Shown here one piece after another: positions 37,612 to 45,632 of a stretch of DNA of 64,000 nt (position 1 is the first letter of the stretch; the number at the start of each line of letters is the position of its first letter). This DNA is from Shewanella inventionis (GTDB lineage Bacteria; Pseudomonadota; Gammaproteobacteria; Enterobacterales; Shewanellaceae): NCBI RefSeq assembly GCF_014641855.1, contig NZ_BMII01000014.1, forward strand, positions 1-64,000. The letters are read 5' to 3'. The translations under genes were made by a program, and so were the position numbers. Below the pieces are notes generated by a model. The model had not been told where the DNA came from. It made no database searches and was given only the letters and a program-made list of their open reading frames with translations.

Positions 37612-39831
37612 ATGGAATTAACACAAAAATGGCGGCTTTCTATCATTGCGACCGCACTGTCTTTTGTTTTAACAGGTTGTGGATCGTCAGATGATGACGA
37701 TGACGCAGCCAGCAATAATGTCGCACCGTTAATATCTTCTAGCGCAATTGTGACCGCTATTGAAGATACCCAATACACATATCAGCTAGCCGTTAACGAC
37801 CCAGATGATGCCAATGATGGCATACAATTGACATACACATTAACAAATGCCCCAAATGGCATGACCATTAGCAATACAGGGCTTATTTCATGGACACCTA
37901 TTGAAGGTGTATTAACATCTGGTGCAGTGACCGTTTCGGTTAGAGATGGCGGCGAAGATAATGCACAAAGTGCTTCACAAAGTTTTGAAGTACTCGTCAC
38001 ACCCGTCAATGATGCACCTGTGGTGTCTGCAATCGCGGCGCAAAGTGTTGATTCTGGCTCAACATTTACCTACCAAATCCAAGTCTCTGACGTAGACGAT
38101 ACTGACACGGCCAATGACATTCATTTTGAACTGGTATCTGGTCCGAGTGGCCTAACCATTAGCCCTTTGGGTTTAATCACTTACACCTCTGCTGTCGCTG
38201 AAACAACCGCAACTGACATTGCTGTGCAAGTTACCGACGGTGGTGAAGATGGCGCTGCACCGGTTCAAGTTACGTTCAATTTAAATGAAAAGTATTTTTA
38301 TACTATTTCAGGCAGCCTAAATAACTATTTTAATGGTGAAGCTATCTCAGAAGGTGTAGTCAATTTGTCTAATGGTGAGGTCGTTGTTAGTACATCAACG
38401 TCTGATACCCAAGGCTTATTCTCAACCAAAGTACAAGATACGCTACTAAGCGACAGATTAACTCTTGTTGCTGATGCTACCGATTATTCTGAAGCAGCAT
38501 TGAGTATTTCAAGAAATGAATTAACTCAATCGCACAATCTTTTATTACAACCAGTACATGCATCGATTAGTTTCGATGCCACTCAAGCCTCTGAGCTTGC
38601 TGTCGATGGTAATGTACTGGTCAACTTACCCGAAAACAGTCTTGTCGACTTAAACGGCAACCTTGTGTCATCTGCGGTTGTTGCTGAGCTAACGGTAATT
38701 AACCCTGCGATTGATATCGAAATGATGCCAGGAGATATGCTCACGACAAACAGCGCAAACGAAATTGTACCAATAGAATCTTTTGGGGGTATTACGGTTA
38801 GCTTTACCGATGACGCCGGCAACAAGCTGCAACTTGCAACAAACAAAGAAGCGCAAATTCAAATTCCTGTTGCAGGTTCTAACCCTCCCGCCACAATTCC
38901 GCTGTATTATTTTAATACTACATCAGGCTTGTGGGTTGAAGAAGGTGAAGCGCAATTAGTGACGATCAATGGCGAGTCATTCTATCAAGGCAATGTAAGT
39001 CATTTTACTACCTGGAATGCTGACATGATTTACGACACCATTCTGGTTAATGGTTGCGTACAAGACGAAGAAGGCAACTTATTAAATGGCGCTCGTGTTA
39101 TTTCAGACGGCCGCGATTATTTAGGTCGTTCTCTGACCTTCTCCAACATGGACGGCACGTTTAGTATCCCGGTAAAGCGTAATTCAACCGTGTTACTCGG
39201 TGCAACTATTGGTTTCCAAAGCCGCACATCTATTATTAATACAGATGAAACAGATATCACCCTAGCAGAATGTTTAGTGCTATCTGAAGCGCTCACCAAA
39301 ATAACCCTAAACTGGGGCGAGGCGCCTCGAGATTTAGACTCACACCTCTTTATTACTGATACTGAAGGTAACCAAAACCATGTTTATTACGGTAATTCTG
39401 AAGTAACAATCAATGATACGATTATTTATTTGGATGTTGATGATGTCACAAGCTACGGACCTGAAGTTATTTCAATCCCGCAATTTCCGGTCGAAGGCAG
39501 CTATCACTACTATGTCCATAACTACTCAGGCGCTCCTGATATTGATTCAGCGACCACTCGCGTTGAATTTATCTTTAGAAATGAACAACGTATATTTAGT
39601 CCGCCAACCGAAGGTGTAACAGAATGGTGGCATGTCGCTAAAATTGAAAAAGATGCCGAAGGACAATTGGTATTGACCTCTATTAACGAATGGGTTGATG
39701 AACCGGTAGCGGTTCAATCTGTATCAGCCCAAGCAAGACAAGATGTGCTATCTGTTGTCCCAATCAAACAGATCAACGCTATCGTAAAGGGACTCATTAA
39801 CAGCAAGTATTACGATAAACAAGTTAACTAA
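37612..39831 (+). CDS. large surface lipoprotein: Ig/cadherin-like repeats plus YfaP-like domain
   Basis: A 739-residue protein with lipobox FVLTGC and an acidic SSDDDDDAAS spacer. Two cadherin/He_PIG-like domains follow (about 38-130 and 135-225, each ending in VxVxDGGED). A middle region about 230-480 has carboxypeptidase-regulatory-like segments, and residues about 485-690 contain a second one (GCVQDEEGNLLNGARVISDG) and a YfaP/DUF2135-like domain (LNWGEAPRDLDSHLFI). Such proteins bind carbohydrate or mediate adhesion in other systems; here the role is unknown. It has its own terminator, and a 438-base gap separates it from the amylase. Confidence 0.75.
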   Translation: MELTQKWRLSIIATALSFVLTGCGSSDDDDDAASNNVAPLISSSAIVTAIEDTQYTYQLAVNDPDDANDGIQLTYTLTNAPNGMTISNTGLISWTPIEGVLTSGAVTVSVRDGGEDNAQSASQSFEVLVTPVNDAPVVSAIAAQSVDSGSTFTYQIQVSDVDDTDTANDIHFELVSGPSGLTISPLGLITYTSAVAETTATDIAVQVTDGGEDGAAPVQVTFNLNEKYFYTISGSLNNYFNGEAISEGVVNLSNGEVVVSTSTSDTQGLFSTKVQDTLLSDRLTLVADATDYSEAALSISRNELTQSHNLLLQPVHASISFDATQASELAVDGNVLVNLPENSLVDLNGNLVSSAVVAELTVINPAIDIEMMPGDMLTTNSANEIVPIESFGGITVSFTDDAGNKLQLATNKEAQIQIPVAGSNPPATIPLYYFNTTSGLWVEEGEAQLVTINGESFYQGNVSHFTTWNADMIYDTILVNGCVQDEEGNLLNGARVISDGRDYLGRSLTFSNMDGTFSIPVKRNSTVLLGATIGFQSRTSIINTDETDITLAECLVLSEALTKITLNWGEAPRDLDSHLFITDTEGNQNHVYYGNSEVTINDTIIYLDVDDVTSYGPEVISIPQFPVEGSYHYYVHNYSGAPDIDSATTRVEFIFRNEQRIFSPPTEGVTEWWHVAKIEKDAEGQLVLTSINEWVDEPVAVQSVSAQARQDVLSVVPIKQINAIVKGLINSKYYDKQVN

Positions 39832-39837
39832 ACGCAC

Positions 39838-39869
39838 AAGGGATTAAGCCTACACTTAATCCCTTTTTT
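39838..39869 (+). terminator. terminator after large lipoprotein
   Basis: AAGGGATTAAG/CTTAATCCCTT followed by a T run, seven bases after the stop codon. Confidence 0.87.
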
Positions 39870-40009
39870 ATTTATCGCAGCAAAGTGATTAATGACCTAT
39901 GGCGTGTTTAGTATCTGAAGTGATCGTTACGACATTGCTCATTTGCACTGACTCAGTGTTATTGAACACCGCAGCCATCTTTTATGTCTAATCGTTATCC
40001 GAACGACAT

Positions 40010-40252
40010 TTAGTGGTTACAGATTTTATCTGCCGCGGTAGTGATACCGTTATCGCTTGCGATAAATTTGCCCTTGTTTTCTAAAAATGTAATCAACATA
40101 TCAGCATCCATCTCACTTGCAGAGCAAGTATGGTAACGAGTATCTTCACCGAATGCGCAATGCATCATATTTTTAAGCTCATGTTTTGTAAGGGCGCTGC
40201 CGTGTTCTAGCATCATCTGCATCACTTGATGACCATGAATTGAGTCTGACAT
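40010..40252 (-). CDS. yecH: YecH family metal-binding protein (DUF2492)
   Basis: An 80-residue protein with family features HGHQVMQMMLEHG at the N-terminus, FGEDTRYHTCSASEMDAD in the middle and LENKGKF. The histidines and cysteine in HGH and HTCSA suggest metal binding, which is the current name of the family rather than a proven function. It is convergent with the preceding lipoprotein gene and unrelated to starch use. Confidence 0.85.
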   Translation of the reverse strand: MSDSIHGHQVMQMMLEHGSALTKHELKNMMHCAFGEDTRYHTCSASEMDADMLITFLENKGKFIASDNGITTAADKICNH

Positions 40253-40371
40253 TGTATTTCCAGTTAAGATGTAAATTATTTATGCTTTATATCTTATTTT
40301 TGTCCACTGAACTCTGATCTCGCACACAACTTCAACAAAGCGGTGCCTAAAATGATATTGCTAAAAATAGA

Positions 40372-40530
40372 AGGCAATCAGGGTAAATAAGTGATCAGTG
40401 ATTGCGTAGCAAAAATCGCTCAGAAAAAGGCTGAAATGACAGCGAGCTCGTTGTGCTAACTTTAACGTTTACAACGACGTTATAAGCGATGTTAACCAGT
40501 AACAACGCTCACATTCTTGGGCTGGCTGGC
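40372..40530. repeat. dispersed repeat, copy R1
   Basis: About 159 bp with the shared strings TAAATAAGTGATCAG, ATTGCGTAG, AAGCGATGTTAACCAGTAAC and TCACATTCTTG found in copies R2 (53750-53901) and R3 (62045-62205). Its outer ends (CAATCA / GGCTGGC) have diverged most. The rest of the gap 40253-40703 shows no gene. Confidence 0.7.
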
Positions 40531-40703
40531 AAAATAGTCAGATTTAAATAGTTGAAGCGTCACATGTTACAAGTGAAATTAATCGCATTACAGTCAGCAT
40601 GAAAACTGTGATAATAGGCAACATACTTTGTCATTATCCAAACCAAGCACTTAAACCAATCAAGTCACAGATTGTTGATGATTATTTCCAATAGGATGTA
40701 CCA

Positions 40704-41300
40704 ATGCGCGCATTTGTAGTTAGAGCCAGAGCAGCCCCCGTTGACAGTGAACAATTTTTAGCAGGTATTGGCCAATCAGCCCACACTGAAATATTAGCCC
40801 ACACACTCATGAACACCATTTTTGTGGCTCAGTCACATCGCGACGACGTTGTGGTGTATTTAGTATTAGAAAGCACCACAGATTTTTCACGTACCATTTG
40901 TTTTCGGTCAAATGAGTTGGGGCATATTGGCGGGTTTCATGAGCAAAACCTCACACATAAAATAGCCAAAGCGCTAACGGTATCTATAGGTATGGCAAAA
41001 GAACAGTTACGTGAAGTCGAAGCCGGAATTACCATTCGTACCGTTAGCTTTGAAAAGCTAGTACAAGAGTTAGCCGAAGATTATCAACTGTATATGTTAG
41101 AGAAAAAAGGCACCCCAGTTCGCGATATTGAATTTGCCGCAAACCCATGCTTTTTACTAACCGACCACATCCCTATGCCTAAAAAGAGCTTTAACAGCTT
41201 AAAACGCCTAGGTACACAACACATTAATTTGGGCCCCAAAATGCTGTTTGCATCGCAATGTGTGGTGTTAATTCATAATGAATTAGACATGAGATTGTAG
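40704..41300 (+). CDS. trmY: tRNA pseudouridine-N1-methyltransferase-like protein TrmY
   Basis: A 198-residue SPOUT-family protein (former UPF0217/DUF358). MRAFVVRARAAPVDSEQFLA, RTICFRSNELGHIGGFHEQN and the knot region KRLGTQHINLGPKMLFASQC match TrmY. In archaea TrmY makes m1-pseudouridine at tRNA position 54; Vibrio and Shewanella carry homologues whose activity is not generally shown. AATAGG lies before the ATG. It interrupts the starch locus between yecH and GH97. Confidence 0.85.
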   Translation: MRAFVVRARAAPVDSEQFLAGIGQSAHTEILAHTLMNTIFVAQSHRDDVVVYLVLESTTDFSRTICFRSNELGHIGGFHEQNLTHKIAKALTVSIGMAKEQLREVEAGITIRTVSFEKLVQELAEDYQLYMLEKKGTPVRDIEFAANPCFLLTDHIPMPKKSFNSLKRLGTQHINLGPKMLFASQCVVLIHNELDMRL

Positions 41301-41307
41301 GTATTAG

Positions 41308-41399
41308 CGGTGTTAACCTCACTTGTTTTTATTGATTCGCGTACATCATTTATGCTGCACTCAAGTCTTTAGGGGAAAGTTAACACCGCCTTTTATTTT
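41308..41399 (+). terminator. long-stem terminator after trmY
   Basis: GCGGTGTTAAC (41308-41318) pairs with GTTAACACCGC (41379-41389) over a 60-base loop with further pairing (CACTTG/CAAGT), then CTTTTATTTTT. Confidence 0.6.
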
Positions 41400-41429
41400 T
41401 GTTGTGGCTTAGTTCCGCCATTCACGTTC

Positions 41430-41443
41430 TGAATACGTATGCA
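41430..41443. promoter_or_regulatory. MalR-type operator before GH97 gene
   Basis: TGAATACGTATGCA, 77 bases before the GH97 ATG. A possible -10 TATAAT is at 41494-41499, so the box would lie upstream of that promoter rather than over it. Confidence 0.65.
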
Positions 41444-41520
41444 GATCTTTGCGGTAAAATTGAAAAGCGTCATATATTACTTGTTGAAAACGATATAATA
41501 ATAATCAACAAGGATACCGT

Positions 41521-43629
41521 ATGACACCCTCATACCCACAGACAACGGCGTTGAGTCGTCACACTCAGACCAAAGCCAAGTTTAATAAGCAATTGATTGC
41601 TTTAACCTGCGCCGCCGCGCTATCAGGTTTGGTATTGACTAACACAGCGCACGCCAAAACCGTCAATGTCACATCACCAGACTCACACATTGACATCAGT
41701 TTATCTGATGATAACGGCCGCCCTGAATACCAAATACACTTTAACGGCAAACCCGTCATTAGCCCGAGTAAGTTAGGCTTAGTTTTTGTCCAGCTAGGTG
41801 AACTTGGCAGTGAATTTACCATTAAGAATGTCACCCGTAACAGTGTCGACCAAACCTGGCAACAACCCTGGGGCGAACGAGAAAACATACGCGATCATTA
41901 CAACAGCATTGTCGCGACGTTATCTAACGGAAAACTTGATTTTGACATTGAATTTAAAGCCTTTAACGACGGGATCGGTTTTCGCTACGTGGTACCCAAA
42001 CAAGCCGGCTTGACGAGCACTGCTAAACTGGATATTACCGACGAACTCACTGAGTTTGTGATCCCCAATCCTCAGCTCACCACAGCATGGTGGATCCCCG
42101 GGCGAGGCTGGAACCGCTACGAGTATTTATATCGCACCACGACGCTAGACAAAATTGATCGCGCCCACACACCAATGACATTCAGAACAGCTGATGGCGT
42201 GCACTTGAGTATCCATGAAGCCGCACTAACCGATTATGCCGCCATGGTATTAAACCAAGGCCGCGATGGCACATTACGCGCAGATTTAACTCCGTGGTCA
42301 GATGGTATTAGGGTAAAAACCCAACCGGGATTTTCAACACCTTGGCGCACCATTCAAATCGCTAACGATGCTCCTGGATTATTAAATTCAGATTTAATCC
42401 TTAATCTAAACGAACCAAACAAACTTGGCGATGTGTCTTGGGTACAACCGGGTAAATACGTGGGTATTTGGTGGGGTATGCACCTCAACGAAAACACCTG
42501 GGGTAGCGGGCCTAAACACGGCGCAACCACCAGCGAAACCAAACGCTACATGGACTTTGCAGCACAATATGGCTTTGATGGCGTATTAGTTGAAGGTTGG
42601 AATGAAGGCTGGGACGGCAGCTGGTTTCACAATGGCGATGTATTTAGCTTTACTCAAGCTTATCCTGACTTTGATATAAACGCGATTAGCCAATACGGCA
42701 AGAGTAAAAACGTTCGCTTAATTGGCCACCATGAAACATCAGGATCTGTCACTAACTACCGCAACCAAATGAGCGATGCTTACGACTTGTATAAAAAGCA
42801 TGGCGTCACTCAAGTCAAAACCGGTTATGTGGCCGATGGAGGCGACATAAATCGCGTTGATGAAAACGGCATAATAAGACACGAATGGCATGACGGCCAG
42901 TTTATGGTTAATGAGTATTTACACAGCGTAACCGAAGCGGCAAAACGGGGGATTAGTATTAATACACATGAGCCGATTAAAGACACAGGTTTACGCCGCA
43001 CCTACCCTAACTGGATTGCCCGCGAAGGCGCCAGAGGCCAGGAGTTTAATGCCTGGGGCAGCCCGCCAAATAATCCTGAGCACACCGCCATATTGCCCTT
43101 TACCCGGATGCTTGCGGGGCCAATGGACTTTACCCCGGGCATTTTCAACTTAGCCCCACAAGGGTTAGATGCCGAAAACCGTGTACAAACCACATTAACA
43201 AAACAATTGGCGCTTTATGTTGTGTTATACAGCCCAATCCAGATGGCGGCTGACTTGCCGCGTAATTATGTGCAAAGGCTCGATGCGTTTCAGTTTATAC
43301 AAGATGTCCCAACCGATTGGAGCGACAGTATCGCTGTGGCTGGTGAAGTAGGTGATTATGTGGCGTTTGCCCGTAAACAACGTGGCGCAGAAGATTGGTA
43401 TTTAGGTGCACTTACAGACGAAAAGCCACGTAAATTAACCGTTAAACTTGAATTTTTAACGCCAGAAAAACGTTATGAAGCACAAATATACCGTGATGGT
43501 AAAAACGCAGATTGGCTAACAAACCCGTATGATTATGTCATTGAAACCCAGGTTGTCACGGCGAAAGACAGCTTAAGTTTGTCACTTGCAGCCAGTGGCG
43601 GTACTGCAATCCGCTTTAAAGCACTATAA
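41521..43629 (+). CDS. susB: alpha-glucosidase, GH97 (SusB-like)
   Basis: A 702-residue exported enzyme (signal peptide LIALTCAAALSGLVLTNTAHA). The N-terminal beta-sandwich is followed by the barrel (VGIWWGMHL, VLVEGWNEGWDG, HHETSG). Glu484 in INTHEPIKDTGLRRTYPN and Glu508 in AREGARGQEFNAW keep the 24-residue spacing of the catalytic Glu508/Glu532 of Bacteroides SusB, so it should be an inverting, calcium-dependent alpha-glucosidase. It is expected in the periplasm, releasing glucose from maltodextrins. An operator box lies upstream. Confidence 0.92.
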   Translation: MTPSYPQTTALSRHTQTKAKFNKQLIALTCAAALSGLVLTNTAHAKTVNVTSPDSHIDISLSDDNGRPEYQIHFNGKPVISPSKLGLVFVQLGELGSEFTIKNVTRNSVDQTWQQPWGERENIRDHYNSIVATLSNGKLDFDIEFKAFNDGIGFRYVVPKQAGLTSTAKLDITDELTEFVIPNPQLTTAWWIPGRGWNRYEYLYRTTTLDKIDRAHTPMTFRTADGVHLSIHEAALTDYAAMVLNQGRDGTLRADLTPWSDGIRVKTQPGFSTPWRTIQIANDAPGLLNSDLILNLNEPNKLGDVSWVQPGKYVGIWWGMHLNENTWGSGPKHGATTSETKRYMDFAAQYGFDGVLVEGWNEGWDGSWFHNGDVFSFTQAYPDFDINAISQYGKSKNVRLIGHHETSGSVTNYRNQMSDAYDLYKKHGVTQVKTGYVADGGDINRVDENGIIRHEWHDGQFMVNEYLHSVTEAAKRGISINTHEPIKDTGLRRTYPNWIAREGARGQEFNAWGSPPNNPEHTAILPFTRMLAGPMDFTPGIFNLAPQGLDAENRVQTTLTKQLALYVVLYSPIQMAADLPRNYVQRLDAFQFIQDVPTDWSDSIAVAGEVGDYVAFARKQRGAEDWYLGALTDEKPRKLTVKLEFLTPEKRYEAQIYRDGKNADWLTNPYDYVIETQVVTAKDSLSLSLAASGGTAIRFKAL

Positions 43630-43676
43630 ACGACTTTATGTTGCACAAATGTGCAGGTTAAGTTACCCAAATAGCA

Positions 43677-43690
43677 TGAATACGTATGTA
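43677..43690. promoter_or_regulatory. MalR-type operator before MFS porter
   Basis: TGAATACGTATGTA, differing by one base from the boxes at 28685 and 41430. It is 350 bases upstream of the porter ATG, with an intrinsic terminator in between. Confidence 0.6.
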
Positions 43691-43875
43691 GTAAGTTGTA
43701 CCAGTATCAGGCTCGAGGCTACTATAAAACCAGCTATTTCGTTCTGGACTAGAGGATGAGAAGGGCTAGGTCGTTTCTGGTGTGTTAACCTTTGTGACCA
43801 CCAGCTTTAAAGTACCTCCATTGACTTTATCGATAGTTTATTCGGATAAATAAACCATAGATAAAGCTTAGGTCT

Positions 43876-43919
43876 TGGCGAATACTTGTCTTAGGGAGAT
43901 GCGTATTCGCCATTTTTTT
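43876..43919 (+). terminator. terminator in leader of the MFS porter
   Basis: TGGCGAATAC/GTATTCGCCA with 17-base loop followed by seven T. It lies 247 bases after GH97 and 108 bases before the porter, downstream of the operator at 43677, so it either ends the GH97 transcript or attenuates the porter operon. Two weaker hairpins (CTGGTG..CACCAG, GTTTAT..ATAAAC) precede it. No gene was seen in 43630-44026. Confidence 0.8.
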
Positions 43920-44026
43920 ATCGACACCATTGTCTCAAGTTTGCATTACCACACTTGATCAGTGAACAACATCAGTAACCGTCGTATTAAAAAGTCAGCA
44001 TAGCGACTGATAAAAAGGGATAAAAC

Positions 44027-45568
44027 ATGTCTGCGGATAATCATAATAATGTTACGCAACAGCCACAACTGAGCTTTTGGCAAATCTTTAATATGTGCTT
44101 TGGTTTTTTGGGGATTCAATTTGGTTTTGCTCTGCAAAATGCCAACGTCAGTCGTATTTTTCAAACCCTAGGCGCAGCCATCGACGACATTCCTATTTTA
44201 TGGATTGCCGCACCACTGACAGGCCTAATCGTACAGCCCATTATTGGTTACATGAGTGACAACACCTGGAACGCCCTTGGCCGCCGCCGCCCCTACTTTT
44301 TAATTGGTGCCGTGCTAACCACATTGTCATTATTTATCATGCCTCACTCACCTACCCTGTGGATTGCCGCAGGTATGTTATGGATCATGGATGCGTCAAT
44401 TAACATTGCCATGGAACCGTTTCGGGCTTTTGTGGGCGACAATTTACCTAAAAGCCAACGTACCCAAGGGTACGCCATGCAAAGCTTCTTTATCGGTGTT
44501 GGCGCCGTTGTTGCGTCTGCCATGCCTTATATATTAACCAATGTGTTTGATGTGGCAAATACCGCTGCAGCAGGTGAGATTGCCGACTCTGTACGCTATT
44601 CATTCTACTTTGGTGGCGCCGTGTTATTTGTCGCTGTGGGCTGGACGATTATTTCAAGTAAAGAGTATTCGCCACAAGAGTTAGCCTCGTTTGAGCAACA
44701 CGCTAATCATATAAACACCTCAGAAAATACCAACAGCCGTACCAGTAAACAGTACCAAACCGGTGGCATCATTTGGATGCTAGTTGGCGCCATATTTACT
44801 GCGGCAATTTTAACGCAAGAGCTTGATAAACAGCTTTATATCCTTAGTATTGGCATTTTTGCTTTTGGGCCACTGCAATTGTTCTGTGCCCGCAAACTGA
44901 CCCAAACAACCCAAGCAGCAAACAAACAACGTGGCAACAATGGCATGCTGTTTAATGTGGTTGACGATTTATTTCATATGCCAAAAGCCATGCAACAATT
45001 AGCCGTTGTGCAGTTTTTTGCCTGGTTTGCCCTCTTTGCCATGTGGATTTACACCACCGCGGCCGTGACCTCACACCATTACGCCACCAGCGATGTACTT
45101 AGCCAAGCGTATAACGACGGCGCCGATTGGGTCGGAATGTTATTTGCCTCATACAACGGTTTTGCCGCCATCGCCGCTATCATCATTCCGTTTTTAGCCA
45201 AAGCGGTCGGCATTAAGTTCACTCACACCATCAATATGTTTTTAGGTGGCATGGGGTTAATCAGCTTTATGTTTATTGAAGATCCTAATCAGTTATGGAT
45301 CCCAATGATTGGAGTTGGTTTTGCCTGGGCCTCTATTTTATCTGTGCCTTACGCCATGTTGTCGTCTGCATTACCGGCAAAGAAGATGGGCGTGTATTTA
45401 GGTATTTTCAACTTTTTCATTGTTATCCCTCAGCTACTTGCCGCCAGCATTTTAGGCTTGCTGTTAAAAGTCTTTTTTGACAGTCAGCCAATTTATGCAT
45501 TGGTATTAGGGGGTGTCTTTATGATGGTATCGGGCATTGCCGTACTTTTTGTAAAACAAGATAACTAA
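44027..45568 (+). CDS. malT: MFS maltose/oligosaccharide porter (MalT-like, GPH type)
   Basis: A 513-residue, 12-helix inner-membrane porter. FGFLGIQFGFALQNANVSRI, PLTGLIVQPIIGYMSD and GRRRPYFLIGA place it in the sucrose/maltose:H+ symporter group used by Shewanella and Caulobacter relatives. It would import maltose or maltodextrins for the cytoplasmic GH13 glucosidase. The symbol malT here means transporter, not the E. coli activator. It is followed after 64 bases by the glucoamylase gene, likely in one operon. Confidence 0.85.
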   Translation: MSADNHNNVTQQPQLSFWQIFNMCFGFLGIQFGFALQNANVSRIFQTLGAAIDDIPILWIAAPLTGLIVQPIIGYMSDNTWNALGRRRPYFLIGAVLTTLSLFIMPHSPTLWIAAGMLWIMDASINIAMEPFRAFVGDNLPKSQRTQGYAMQSFFIGVGAVVASAMPYILTNVFDVANTAAAGEIADSVRYSFYFGGAVLFVAVGWTIISSKEYSPQELASFEQHANHINTSENTNSRTSKQYQTGGIIWMLVGAIFTAAILTQELDKQLYILSIGIFAFGPLQLFCARKLTQTTQAANKQRGNNGMLFNVVDDLFHMPKAMQQLAVVQFFAWFALFAMWIYTTAAVTSHHYATSDVLSQAYNDGADWVGMLFASYNGFAAIAAIIIPFLAKAVGIKFTHTINMFLGGMGLISFMFIEDPNQLWIPMIGVGFAWASILSVPYAMLSSALPAKKMGVYLGIFNFFIVIPQLLAASILGLLLKVFFDSQPIYALVLGGVFMMVSGIAVLFVKQDN

Positions 45569-45632
45569 ATCAATTAAATACAAAAATAACAGTGATCTGT
45601 CATCGTCACAGACAATATTTTGGGGATGTTTT

